From positions 1 through 26,654 of the forward strand of contig JADDMT010000247.1 of NCBI GenBank assembly GCA_021401465.1: a stretch of 26,654 nt of DNA, written 5' to 3'. The position numbers were made by a program, and so were the translations under genes. This document shows, in pieces, positions 8,881 through 19,579 of the stretch (position 1 is its first letter; each line of letters starts with the position of its first letter). The notes below the pieces were generated by a model. That model was not told the DNA's origin, searched no databases, and saw only the letters and a program-made list of their open reading frames with translations. This DNA comes from Teratosphaeria epicoccoides. Taxonomy: Eukaryota; Ascomycota; Dothideomycetes; Mycosphaerellales; Teratosphaeriaceae.

Positions 8881-10322
8881 GTGTAGCCCTCTAGGACACC
8901 GCAGGCGGTCCGAACTACTAGATTAAGTCAGGCGACTTGTAGTACTTTGACAATAGGCTCTACGTACCCGCTAACTGCGTACTCTGTTCGCAGCTCCTCT
9001 ATATTCATCATGACAATAAACTCGCGGGCCATTTTAGCGCAGAGAAGACGATCGCACTTCTCGGACGTAGATACTAGTAGCTAACGCTAGAACAGGATGT
9101 CTCTAACTATGTCAAATCCTGCTAGATGTGCCAGGTTAGCAAATCTCGGCGCTATCGCCCCTACGGCAATGCTTAGGCGCTCCTACTACTAGAGAGACTA
9201 TAGTAACACTTAACCATAAATTTTATTACTAATTTGCCGCTAGCAAAGTAGAGAGGCAATGTAGTTAATGCTGTCCTTATAGTAGTCGACTAATACTCTA
9301 AGATGAAAGTCTTCATCCTATGTACGAAAAGGTGCACAAGTAGCAAGCTTACGCGACTACTTCGCGACGAAGTTATATGGCGCTTTAGTGTCCCCCGAAG
9401 TATCCTATTAGATCGAGGTTCTGTCTTTACTAGTAAATACTAGCAAGAATTTATGTTTAAGGCGCGTGTTAAGTACTACCTAAGTATAGCATTCTATCTA
9501 CAGACTAATAGTCAGACTAAACGTATGAACTAGACTCTTAAGTAGTACCTTTAGTACTACTACGCTAAGAACTAGGATGCCTAGGCCGACGTAATTCCTA
9601 TGGCGGAATTTGCAGTTAATAACAGCGTGTATGCTACTATAGGCATGTCGCCATTTTAGATTCTTTATGGCTTTAATCCGGAAATACACCTAGAACCGCC
9701 TAAGGACAAGTCTTCTAAGGAGAGGGTACTAGCTGCTACAGAATTAGCGTAGCGTATGCGCGAGGTACATTCGGTGCTAATAGAACACTAGAAAAAGGCC
9801 TCAGAATCCTAGATTAAACATAATAACGCCTATGCTAAACCGATGTAGTACGCAGTTAGTACGAAGGTATTACTGTTAACGAAGAATCTCAAGCTGAAAC
9901 TTCTAAGCAAGAAGATGACGCTAAGGTTTGTTAGACCCTTCTAGATACGCGACGTAATAGGCTCGCAGGCGTACTAGCTATCGTTACTATTGTCATATTA
10001 TGTGCATGACGTCTTCTACGTATCTCTACTCGAACTATAGGTATAGCGTAAGGGCGAAGAGCCTGCGGACCCGATGCTAGTAGCAGAAGAGAACGAAGAG
10101 TAGGAAGTCGAGAGTATTAAGGACAGTATGCGGCGTAAGGGCGCAACGTACTATCTAGTGAAGTAGAAAGGATACCTACCTAAGTACACATAATAGGTTC
10201 CGGCCGAAGACTATAAGAAGGCTCCGGAAGCTATTCGTGAATTCAAAGAGCGGAGGAGGCATAAGCAGGGCTTAAGAAGGTCGATTCGTAGGAAGATAAG
10301 GGCTTCGGAGCAGAATTCTTAA
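8881..10322 (+). pseudogene. Integrase with C-terminal chromodomain
   Basis: The zinc-binding N-domain shows HHDNKLAGHF at 9006-9035 and C-x2-C at 9120-9131. In the catalytic core the first Asp is Asn (9219-9221, INFI for the usual DFI), the second Asp is intact (9411-9413, LDRG), and the Glu is Lys (9519-9521, QTKRMNQTL), so the triad is broken. The C-terminal part has the gypsy pattern MSPF then LYGFNPE. A chromodomain is clear at 10146-10256 (YLVK-stop-KGYLPKYT, VPAEDYKKAPEAIREF), with stops at the aromatic-cage Trp positions. Chromodomains direct such integrases to modified histones. The frame reaches TAA at 10320-10322; since that could be a mutated CAA, the end may be some codons later. 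Confidence 0.9.
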
Positions 10323-10438
10323 CACGTGTATGTAGTATATAACACGCGGAGTAATAACGAGAAGTAAACGCCCTACTTATACGTTATTAATGCCTAAAGG
10401 CATACCTAGAATAAACCTAAGGAGAACAAGAGACATGC

Positions 10439-11950
10439 TTAGATTAGCTTTGTAGCTAATGCTTAGCGACTACTAGTTAGAGGCTTCCTGACTAAACCCG
10501 AAGTAGGAGAGTCTTTCTTGTTACGGTCCGCTAGGGACTACCTACTTGCACAGGGTCTACTAAACACCCCGAAGCGACTATAAGTGACAGGAGTAGTAAC
10601 GCCATAAAGAGAGGCTAGTATCTTGTTCTTTAGTAGGTTGCGAGGGAGCTTGTCTTTAGAGCCTATAGTAGCCAGAGAGCTAGCGACACCCTTACCGCGC
10701 CTAGTCGCGACGACTACCTTATCCTTAGCATTAGAAGGCGAAGAGACTCGAGCGCGCTTGTGGCTGTTACGCTCGTCCCTCGAGATCATCTTGTGCTTCT
10801 TGACATAAGTGTCGACTACATCATCGGACTTAGTGTCCTCCTTAGGCGCAACTAGTATAGTAACACTATGGCGCGAAGGGATCACGTTAGGACCGAAGGT
10901 ATCCTAGATGTCGTCATCCTCCTCATCCTTAAAGATCTGGCCTAGAGGCTTGTACCTTAGTGTCTTGACAGACGTAGTACGGATTAGAAGCGGGGAAGGT
11001 TCGGCTTCCTTGTTGCTAACCTTAATTTCGGCCCTAGCCTTCTTCTTCTTCTTAGATAGTAGCGTCAAGGCGGCGTAGGCGGCGGCGCTACAATGTGTTA
11101 GCTGTACGCACGCGACAGGATTCGAGTAAGTAACTTACGGCTTAGTCCTTAGGACTAGCTTAGAGGCAGGCTGTCTCTCGGTATAGCGCTAGGGCGTAGC
11201 CTTAGTAGCAGGAATAGTGAATTGCTTGATGACCTTTTTGCGGATTATCTGCGTCTCGAAGTCATTGTTAATAGAGGCAAGGGCCCCGAGTTGCTAACGC
11301 TAATAGCTAGTCGGATACTTCTTAACGCTAACGTTAGCCTAGTAGAGAAAGTCAGCATTTATACTTAGAGGGTACCCGTACTATATGCGTACTATAGCGA
11401 AGGTCTCGACCCTAACAGTTAGTACCTTCAAGATCTTCTAGACTAAGTCTACGATTAGACCTAGACAAACGTTTTTGCCTGTTAGCAGAGAGTCGAAGCG
11501 AACACTGCCGTAAGAACAGTTAGTAGTTATAGTAAAGCATAAGAGGGCGCTAAGCAGGTAGGCAAGTACCTCGCGGTACTTAGCCTGTAGCCTGTTTATA
11601 GTTAGAGTGCCTTTAGCAATCCTCTTGTCGCGCGTACTCTAGAAGTCATCGATGTTACGGCAGAGCTAGTTGTACTCGCCGTATACCTCTTTAGGGAGGT
11701 CTTAGCATTTTTGATGCTTGCTATTACAGTTAACACAATTATAGTAGATACCGCCCTTATTAAATCTGCTGACGTAGATCTTAGCTACGCTTCAGTTAGT
11801 ACAAGTCACGCATACCTCGCGGGTAGGGGACGCCTTACTAACACGCGGAGGAGAGATGTGTGCAGCTTGGCTACTAAGGTTGTCGAGGCATCGTTAACAC
11901 GAGCGACGATCGCTAGCAGAGCGAGTAGCGTCGAACTTAGTCTGTAGCAT
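10439..11950 (-). pseudogene. Antisense accessory gene of the chromovirus, zinc-finger-like
   Basis: A second gene on the opposite strand, between pol and the 3' LTR and converging with pol. It starts at ATG 11950-11948 (MLQTKFDATRSASDRRSC) and stays in one frame of about 500 codons broken only by RIP-type stops. The final 115 codons (10538-10885) are fully open. The TAG at 10538 is probably a RIP stop, as the frame continues sensibly to TAA at 10439. The N-terminal part has a Cys cluster of the form C-x2-C, about 20 residues, then CVNC and HQKC, suggesting zinc binding. The middle looks globular; the C-terminal third is basic and Ser/Lys-rich with KKKKKARAE and HKRARVSS, possible nuclear signals. 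I do not recognise the family. Extra antisense genes at this place are known in some plant Ty3/gypsy lineages; homology is not implied. Confidence 0.6.
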
Positions 11951-12743
11951 ATAAGCTATTATAGCTAAGACAGGTTAATTGATCTTGATTAATTAATTAA
12001 AGAAGAAGAAGCTCTAGTATAGACCTGTAGACAGGGCGAGGCGCAAGCTAAGCAAAATAGGAGTAGAGGTCAATGTTAGTGTCTTAGAACAGGAAGTTTA
12101 GGAAAGCGACGAGGTTTTTATACCCTCTAATAGCCCCCCTGTTACCTACCGCAACTGTTAGGCTAGTAACTCGAACTACATGCGCAGAGTACCTGCCTTT
12201 AGTTAACTTACAAGAGGACCGAATAATGTAATAACGGATAACGCGGCTGTTACGTATGTGCGCTAACCGCACTTATACTAGCATACTAGCATGAAAATGT
12301 GGCGAGGCCCGCGCTAGGAGCGCGCTCCTGCTATTTCGAGTAGCGCGCATAGAGCGTCTGCGTACTTTCCTACTACCCTAAGGTTCTATAACACGTTCTT
12401 CATAGTCACGACTAAATAGGGACGGCTAAGCTACTTGGCAAGGCTAGCGCGCATGCTCGCCCTATAATTTCAAGGATTAACTAAAGTATGTACTCGTAGT
12501 TTCCTGATATCTCGATCTGCATGTAAAGCGAAGGTGTTACGAAGCCGCCTAACATGTGACAGATTAAAACCCGCCTAAGTTAGTAGTCTCTACCCTGTAC
12601 TCGCTACGAAGGTGTTAAGGTATATGCATGACATATGTTATATAGGCTATCTACCTATTTACTCTTACATAGTATAAGTGTGCTACATCCCGTACCCTAT
12701 ACGTTCCGCGTGTACTACTTAGTAAGGCTAGGGACATCCTCAT
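11951..12743. other. Noncoding 3' region of the chromovirus
   Basis: About 0.8 kb upstream of the antisense gene. It would hold that gene's promoter and the end of the main transcript. An AT-rich patch with TTAATTAATTAA lies near 11989-12000, 40 bp before the antisense ATG. A 62-codon open frame on the minus strand (12084-12272) has no recognisable motif and may be chance or an upstream exon. Nothing else can be supported. Confidence 0.4.
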
Positions 12744-12754
12744 AGGAGGAGGGG
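12744..12754 (+). other. Polypurine tract
   Basis: AGGAGGAGGGG lies a few bases before the 3' LTR, where the plus-strand primer of LTR elements is expected. It is the only such purine run at that boundary. Confidence 0.7.
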
Positions 12755-12757
12755 CAG

Positions 12758-13117
12758 AACTACGGTTGATACTAGGGGGCTATTAGAGCCGCATAGGTTC
12801 CGATGCCTGCCCTTAGCATGTAGTAACCCTGCTACACATGGCAAGGGGGTCCTTTATACATACGTTAGCTCATATGTCGTCTAAGTAGGATTAGTAGTCA
12901 ACGTAGGACGCCCCTACGTCGCTAACCTTACAGTACCCCTACGAGGTTAGGCTTAGACATGCTTTCCCTAATTAAGGAGCGTCAGGGGTTATAAGCACCC
13001 TTAGCGCTACCTCTGCGATAAGCAGAAAGCAGCGCTGTCTTATACCTACTAAAAGGTCGGATTACTCTGTCACACTACGAGATATTTTTATATCATATAG
13101 CATATACATCTATATTA
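12758..13117 (+). repeat. 3' LTR of the inner element
   Basis: 360 bp matching 4955-5314, ending TATATTA directly before GCATC. Its first three bases (AAC) differ from TGA of the 5' LTR by more than RIP alone, so the 5' edge may be off by a few bases. The TATA-like box and the AGAAAGCAG word are both kept. Confidence 0.9.
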
Positions 13118-14508
13118 GCATCGCTATAGGGGTAATAGTGCCGAGATTTGCTAACCTAGCATGTCTAGCAGGATTTGACATAGTTAGAGACATCCTGTTC
13201 TAGCATTAGCTACTAGTATTTGCGTCTAAGAAGTGCGATTGTCTTCTCTGCGCCAAAATGGCCCGCGAGTTCATTGTCATAATGAATACAGAGGAGCTAC
13301 AAACAGAGTATGTAGTTAGTAGGTACGTAGAGCCTATTATCAAAGTACTATAAGTCGCCTAACTTGATCTAGTAGTTTAGACCGCCTGCGGTGTCCTAGA
13401 GGGCTACACCCTTATTAATTAACTCTGGTTCTCGCTCTTGCAACCGCTAAATAAGTCTCGAGACTTCTTTAAAGGGTTCTTTATACATTACATGCTTACT
13501 ACATGTAAGCTAGTTAACTACTACACGGATCAAGCTAGACGCGGTCGCTACAACTGCTAGATAGGAGGGTTTGTTGCTAGCGGAGGCTGTGAGGCCCTAT
13601 TAGACCTACAGTCGACCTACAAGAGAAGCTAACGACAGATCGCCGCCCTAAACTACAAGCTTCGTTTGTAGCGTAGAGAGAAGCTGTTAGTTACTCTGCT
13701 CCCTAGTGTCGTAGTCTAGTTGTCACGAAGGACCGTTAGCTAGATTCGTCTTTCTAGAACGATGCTAGATAACGAAGTCAAAGCTAGCGAGGAAAGTCGC
13801 CTACCTTGCTTGCTAACTACTTAGCTACTTAACGCCCATGAAGCCGCAAAGGTTATTATAGTTAGTAAGTACCTTAATAGGGTGCGCTGCGCCTTTAAGG
13901 TAGTGTCGGTACTCCTTAAAGCTGTTAATAATAGCTAAAAGCTCTTAGTCATGAGTCTCGTAGTTAGGCTTAGCGCCCTGCATCTTCCGCGACTAGAAGG
14001 CAACTAGGTACTATCGCGTACTACCTTCGTGCGACTAGAGCTACGATATAATTACGGCTATTGCGAATTTTGAAGCATTAGTCTCTATTCGGATCTTCGT
14101 GGCAGGGTTAAAGTGCCAAAGTATAGGTGTAGTTTAGAAGGCTGCTTTAAGTTCAGAGAAAGCCTTGCTCTAAGCCTCCTCCTAAGGTACTATCCCTGGC
14201 TTTCTTCCTTAAATCGCGCCCTTTGCGAGGGCTGTGAGAGGAGCTACGATCTTCGAGTAGGACCGTATGAATCTGCGGTAGAAGTTAGTAAATCCTAGGA
14301 ACACCTGCACTTCTCGGAGGGTAGTTAGCTACGGCTACTCTGCGATTATAGACACCCTTTAGTCATCTATGATAACTCCTTCTGTAGAGACGATGTATCC
14401 AAGAAACTTAATCCTATCTGTTAGGAATAAGCACTTCTTTAGGTTTGCGTATAGAGCGAACTTACGGAGCCGTTCGAGTACTATCCTTAGATGCTAAATA
14501 TGCTCCTC
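13118..14508 (-). mobile_element. Inverted pol fragment of outer copy, right part
   Basis: Continues the inverted pol interrupted at 4954; its first five bases are the right-hand GCATC. It is the reverse complement of inner-element positions about 7782-9172 and covers the integrase N-domain, RNase H and the end of reverse transcriptase. Homology stops at 14508, just short of the reverse transcriptase catalytic box, and sequence after it is unrelated. The rest of the outer copy (gag, start of pol, other LTR) is missing. Confidence 0.9.
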
Positions 14509-15110
14509 TGTCTCGAAAACCAAGGCCCTAAGTAGACCGAGTAACTTGTGTTACTTAGCTTACTTACCTACTTGTCTGACTTAGCCTGCTTGTATGTACC
14601 CCTAAGAAACTCGGCCCCTCCTAAGCTACTTGTGTCTGCGACATGAGTAGCTCATAGTGCAAGAGTACTACTAGTAAGTAACTTACTACTAGCAGTATAC
14701 TAGCGGCAAGTAGCTCGGGCACGCAAGCCGAGCTACTCGAATCAAAACAATTTGCATGCAATAGATGTTAAAGTCATGATTTTAGTTAATACTATATATC
14801 TCGTTGTTGTCATACTATGCTCTTTTACTATTTACACTAGACCTGACGTATAACGCGAATTAAGCAGATTTGCTAACACTAAACACATATACAGCTTAAA
14901 CGCAGCTCTTACGACGCCTCTTGAATTCAAGCAAGCTGCTATATCTAACTTGCGCCTTACGCCCGAAGACCTTAATCAGTATAGCTAGTAACAAATGCAT
15001 AGCTACTACATACTATCTACACATCCTGTATCAGCCCTCACACATGAATCTTCTACTCACCCTTATCCTCTATTCCGTTCTACTAGCTTACCTTTACTAC
15101 TACCGACTTT
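14509..15110. other. Noncoding gap with hairpins
   Basis: Starts where retroelement homology ends. A 17-bp palindrome TAGTAAGTAACTTACTA is at 14672-14688. A hairpin with 10-bp arms (AGTAGCTCGG / CCGAGCTACT, 9-nt loop) is at 14709-14737. Between them CTAGCAGTATACTAGCGGC (14689-14707) is a form of the motif that recurs at 15.4, 18.1, 19.7 and 19.8 kb. This could be the edge of the next element, but no partner terminal repeat was found. Confidence 0.5.
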
Positions 15111-15386
15111 CCTAAAGCGCTACTATTTCGCCCCTCCTGTAGCTTCTTAAAGGTCGCATCATCAAAGACCTTGTCGCTATAGCCCTTAATCTGCTCTGAT
15201 AAGGTCGAGTCCGTAAATGTAGTATGCTACTACAACTAACTATCCCTTAACTTAGAGTCGTCAAGCGCATCCTCTACCTTCTCTACAACGTTCGACTAGT
15301 TGCTTATAAGATTATACTAATCGAGTAGAGCGCATGCTATGCTGCATCATAATCGTTAGCTAATGTATACTACGTAGCTACTAAAC

Positions 15387-15427
15387 TACCGCTAGTACCT
15401 CCTATTAATATTAAAGTACTAGCGGTA
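15387..15427. repeat. Inverted repeat with CTAGCGGTA motif
   Basis: TACCGCTAGTAC (15387-15398) and GTACTAGCGGTA (15416-15427) are perfect 12-bp inverted arms with a 17-nt loop. A related word, CGCTAGTATACTACTAGC, follows at about 15442-15459. Compare 18080-18106 and 19725-19745. Confidence 0.85.
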
Positions 15428-15479
15428 TGTTAGTAGTACAACGCTAGTATACTACTAGCATACTTACCTAGCATTTTTT

Positions 15480-17798
15480 GCCTCTGCCTCTAGCAAAGCT
15501 TAGCTCCTACTATCGCCTTAGTCTTTGTCCTTTGCGGTCGAGCTTTGTGTCCTATAGCTATTGTCATTAACTACGCCGATACGTAGAGTTAATAATCGCA
15601 CTTACTATGTGTTAGTAAGTCTTTGCATTTCGCCTCTCGCTAGAGCCGCGCTAGCGTTTATCCGTTGTTAGCACGGTTTAGTTAATACATAAGTCCTCTC
15701 GCCTATACCGCTTGTCTATACTAGTCACGATTAACCGCCTACTCTGTAGCTTAGGCCTCTCGCTACTTCCGCCTCGTTAGCGATAGCTAGCCCTCACGAC
15801 GCGCTAAGGCTACTAACCTTTCATCTTACGTGTGTCTAGGTCAGGGCTTATCGACTATAGTAGCTTTCATACTAGACAAGTACATGTTAGTAATCATGGC
15901 CGTAATGTTAGACAAGAAACTAACCTCGTTGTCATAACACTGTTATGTAGGGTGTCCCGCGACAATGGCTCCTCTAGTCCCTGCATCGGCTAGTCGTTAC
16001 CGTCATAATCGCTTGCCTTACTGCCATAGTTACTAACATTTGCCCTTCCGCCGTTATGGCCCTCGCTCCCTCTGTTAGTGTCCGCTTAAACATCCGCTAC
16101 ATGCTTGCAAACGCCTACTATTAATGACATTAAGGCCTAGCTTGATCGTCGTGTCAGGCTAACACTACGCTAACCTAACAATTGCGTACGACCTAGCAGA
16201 AGTCAGCACAGGCCCTCTCGACAATGTCTCCCCTGTACTATTCTCGCGTAGTGCCTTTCGCCTCTGCAAGTCCTCGTATTCTCTCTCTAAGCCTGTCATG
16301 CCGCGATCCTTCTTGATAGCTAGCGCCGCCTACACTAGTAGTACTATCTTGCCTTCGTCCTCCCCCCCTAATATACGTGCCGTAATAGTCGCTATAATGA
16401 CCTCCTGTCTGTTAGCATTAAGCTCTTCCTAATACTTCTTCTTCCCCTCGAAGATATCATCGATATCGACACTACTAACCGGAACCTATCTCGTCTTACT
16501 AGCCTTTGTCTTGAACTCCGAAGGGCTATTTCTGATCTAGGCTAGTAGGTATGTAATAGTAGCATACACGCTGTTTAACATGAAAGCGTTTACCTCGCGT
16601 AACTCCAAAGGATTCTATGCTAGTTTCTAATTAAACTAGAAGAACGCCTTCTTCATACAAAAGATCACGAGCGGGCTTAGAAACCTCCGGTCCTATAACA
16701 TGTTAGCGCTTTCGACGACATCTAAGCCTTCTCTCCTTACCTCTTCTTCGTTCTCGCATTCGAATCTGCTTTCTATTAACATGTCCGCGGCCTAGTCCTT
16801 TAAACCCTGCTTATTATCTACCTTGCCAGACTATGCGAGTATAGCTTCTCTGACCCTATTCGTGCAGTTATTACGGCACTAACGTAACCTCTGCCTTATC
16901 TACGCCCCTAACATTAGCACCTCCTCATAGGACCTACGTAGGTACTTATAGTATCTAAATCTACGTCGTCTAGCCTCGAGCTAACTCGACCTTTTATCCC
17001 TAGCATATTACGCGCTACAAGCTACTAGTTAATTGCAATATGCTTACAACTCGGCTAGTAAGTAGGAGCTGTAGGGTATAGCACAGAAATGCCCTTCTGC
17101 CCTTGTGAAGCGTCTATCTACGAGAGTTCTTAGACTTTGACAAGTAAAGGCTTAATTAACTTGTCTTTATGTACGGGAGGGCTACTACGTATATCTTCGC
17201 TGCTAGAGTAGTCGTATCCTTAGTCAGAGTTTGTAGTCTAGCTACTATTATAGCCTCGACGGCTACTCGACTAGCTCCTAGACTAACTTTGACTACTACT
17301 ATCGCCCTAGCGGCTACGAGACTCGCTGTTACGGTAGTTTTGACTGTTGCTGTCGCTCCCGTGATTAGTAGGTCGGCTATTGTAATAGCCTCGACAGATG
17401 CTTAGCTGCTATGTCTTTACCCTGTCATTCTTAGGTTTGCTACTATCTCGTCACGCGTCGCAAGATAATCACCGAAGCCTCTTGTACGGCTAATTCCGCC
17501 TTAGCGGTAAGGATGACCGCTTATGCGTCTAGTCTCTTCGTGACTAGTATGTCGTCGTCTGTATGCATGTTAGCATAGCCGCTATATGCGGGTAGCTTCT
17601 TATATTAGTCGCCTTTGTATAGGCTTTAGGCACTATAAAATCCTCATGCTCCTAGTTAGCTATCTCCTCGTTGCCATCGTCTACACTATCGCCATCGTTG
17701 CTTAGCAGGTCTTCTAAATTATTCGCTAGATCGTAATTCGAACTGCTGCTAGATGACGCGGAACGTGACCTCTGTTGTCTATCTTTCTTCGAAGGCAT
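15480..17798 (-). pseudogene. Decayed Gln/Ser/Arg-rich gene of unknown function
   Basis: The best start is ATG 17798-17796 (MPSKKDRQQRSRSASSSSS), an SR-like basic and serine-rich head followed by an acidic segment (NDGDSVDDGNEE). The coherent frame then changes near 17.64-17.70 kb, through an indel or short intron, into LPAYSGYANMHTDDDILVTK. A long Gln/Arg-rich part follows, in which many CAG codons are now TAG. Further on are SVDIDDIFEGKKK and a charged helical stretch (GMTGLEREYEDLQRRKALRE) near 16.2-16.5 kb. Beyond about 16.15 kb the frame shifts again into a Gly/Asn/Ser-rich linker and the end is uncertain. I recognise no family. It could be a structural or DNA-binding protein of the neighbouring transposon. 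Confidence 0.45.
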
Positions 17799-18079
17799 AA
17801 TTAAAGAAGGACGCGACTTAAAGGATTAGCAGAGAACAGAGCGCGGTATATCCTTCTTAGTCATGTAGGTCTAGTAGCAGGTTAGTAAAGGATAATATCT
17901 ATAGCATGTAAATATGCACATACTACGAGTTACTGTCTAATGTAGCTACGTAGCGTCTATTAATGCAGAAGAAGGAGGGGACGCAATGTTTACAGTATCT
18001 TGCGACACGCGAGTGTCATCTAAATTCAGCTACCCCTGAAATTACGCTTCCCTATTAGCTAGCAGTACTTTTAGCTTGC

Positions 18080-18106
18080 TAGCGGTATGCTATTAAAATA
18101 CCGCTA
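18080..18106. repeat. Hairpin with CTAGCGGTA motif
   Basis: TAGCGGTA (18080-18087) and TACCGCTA (18099-18106) form an 8-bp inverted repeat with an 11-nt loop, in the gap between two reverse-strand decayed genes. The arms match those at 15387-15427. Confidence 0.75.
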
Positions 18107-18159
18107 GTAGAACTAGCCTCGGTTAGCATTAATTCTTTAATGATAGCTAGTATAGGTAC

Positions 18160-18741
18160 TACGAAACATCCGCGCTATATAGTACGTCCGCCTATATAAT
18201 ACAGCCTAACAGATGTAGTTACTCTGTAGTAGATCCTGCGTATATAGTAGTAAGATTCGTTCTATATGCGAGAGAATATCCTGTACGTATTATTCTAAAG
18301 GCCTTTAAGCCGCGTTTAAACTATAATAGCTATACTACCTTCGTGTTAACCCTAGGTAATTGTCGACTTCTAGACTGTCCGCTACTAATAGTTTGACGAT
18401 ATCTTGTATAGTAGATGCCGAAAACTAACCTCCCCTGCTCGTGTCTGCAACGCCTCTACTATCGCCAGGAATTTGAGTTGTAATTCCCTGCTACTACTAA
18501 AGAAGGCACTTGTTTCCTAGAACATGCGCTCCTTCGCTACTATTAACCGCGTAATTCGGCTAAGTAGGCTAAGCTGCTCTATCCGTTCTTCTAACGCAGC
18601 GTATAGCCGTAGGTAATCGTTATGTTAAAGTATAAGGCCCGCTTCGATCGTGCATATACTCTGCTATTATAGTGCCTTAGGTTTGTGAATTATGCCGCGC
18701 TAGGTCTTAGAGGTTCTTGTCGAGGAAACACGCATACTCAT
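18160..18741 (-). pseudogene. Decayed small reverse-strand gene, unknown
   Basis: Opens at ATG 18741-18739 (MSMRVSSTRTSKT). A helical stretch includes YLRLYAALEERIEQLSLL, then FFSSSRELQLKFLAIVEALQ and FRHLLYKIS. After about 18.4 kb the plausible frame changes, to SHIERILLLYTQDLLQSNYI and RRTYYIARMFRSTYTSY. Stops are TAG and TAA at likely Gln codons. The protein would be about 190 residues and mostly alpha-helical. The family is not recognised. It is divergent from the forward gene at 19.1 kb, so the two may share an upstream region. Confidence 0.4.
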
Positions 18742-19084
18742 TGTTCGGGCTATGCCTGTATTATGTCTGTTTAAATTACAGATGTTAGGATTACTCGAAA
18801 CACGCGTTATTTATACTTGTTAGTCTCTTGGCTAACTTTAGATAAAAGATGTAGCAGACCCTTCCGCGCTTTTCGCACCTCATTGCTATAGCTATAGCCG
18901 TCATATATGCGACGCCGCATTGTCTATCTTCTAGTCCGCTACGACACTATCTGTAGCAGGCATGATCTAGACGCTAGGGTCCTAATAATTGTAGTACTTA
19001 AGACACGCATATAGGAACAGGATACTCGAGCCTATGCGCGCAAGGTAACCGTTTCCTTGCCTAACATGTACTGACTTTAACTAG

Positions 19085-19579
19085 TATCTCTAGTAGGTAG
19101 TAGAGAACGGTTACATCCTAGACAGATTTAACAAGATAGCTAGGTTCATCGGGCTAGATTACAGGTCGAAAGATAAGGCCATGATTGTAGGGGACTTCGT
19201 GACTACTAATCCTATTGTTAAAGGCTACTAAGACGACCCTTGGTTGCTTATATCGACTGTAAACAAAATTGAGAGTAGCGTAACTCTTGTACCTGCTAAC
19301 GCTATCACGATACTAGATGACAACTTAAAACAGTAGTCGACTAGGCAAGCCTGTAGCAGGGTTAGTCGCACTAGATTAATGTAGTTAGCGCGATTAACAG
19401 AGGCAATGAGATCTTACTAGGTTACGCTATAGAGCTAATTCGGAGAGTAGACTATAAACTGTTAGCAGACTAGTGACGACTTCATTAATACCATGCGCGA
19501 TAATCAGGGCGAGTAGAGAGGCATAGGATCGTACAGGCTGCGTAGGCTAGCGTAAGATGACAGATTAATTAGGGTTTAA
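19085..19579 (+). pseudogene. Decayed small forward gene, unknown
   Basis: A single frame with conserved-looking content: VVENGYILDRFNKIARFIGL, DYRSKDKAMIVGDFVTTNPI, DDPWLLISTVNKIESSVTLV and PANAITILDDNL. About 165 codons end at TAA 19577-19579. No good ATG is seen directly upstream in frame; a short intron (GTAACC donor at 19045, CTAG acceptor at 19084) could connect to an upstream exon but is weak. Only RIP-like stops interrupt it. The family is not recognised. Confidence 0.4.

Larger units (their letters stand above)
4955..13117 (+). mobile_element. Nested Ty3/gypsy chromovirus, RIP-inactivated
   Basis: An element of 8163 bp bounded by two LTRs of exactly 360 bp and flanked by GCATC on both sides. 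In order it carries: 5' LTR, leader, a single gag-pol frame (5364-10322) with zinc knuckle, protease remnant, reverse transcriptase, RNase H, integrase and chromodomain, then an opposite-strand gene (about 10439-11950), a noncoding stretch, a polypurine tract and the 3' LTR. The chromodomain places it among chromoviruses (Metaviridae). The extra 2.4 kb after pol makes it longer than simple fungal chromoviruses. Dozens of stops and mutated catalytic residues show it is dead. Its LTRs differ from each other at about 31 of 360 positions, roughly 27 of them transitions. Confidence 0.93.

Noticed and set aside
9498..9689. 63-codon minus-strand open frame with hydrophobic content
   Set aside because: Overlaps the integrase core on the opposite strand; the apparent membrane segment is a complement artefact.
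5364..10322. Reassigned genetic code with TAG read as glutamine
   Set aside because: Stops also fall at conserved Trp positions (chromodomain, three in a row at 21396-21404) and catalytic residues are mutated by the same transitions. RIP explains all of these; a code change would explain only the Gln sites.
3512..14508. Simple solo LTR next to one full element
   Set aside because: The first LTR is followed by leader and inverted pol, and pol homology continues on the far side of the inner element. A rearranged outer copy fits better.
14921..15115. 64-codon plus-strand open frame with a hydrophobic end
   Set aside because: No homology or neighbouring signal, and it sits in a gap. The hydrophobic tail comes from CTA/CTT-rich sequence common in this window.
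17169..17405. 78-codon plus-strand Ala/Val-rich open frame, possible membrane protein
   Set aside because: It is the complement of the Gln/Ser/Arg-rich reverse gene. Repeats of CAG/AGC on one strand give Ala/Val-like codons on the other.
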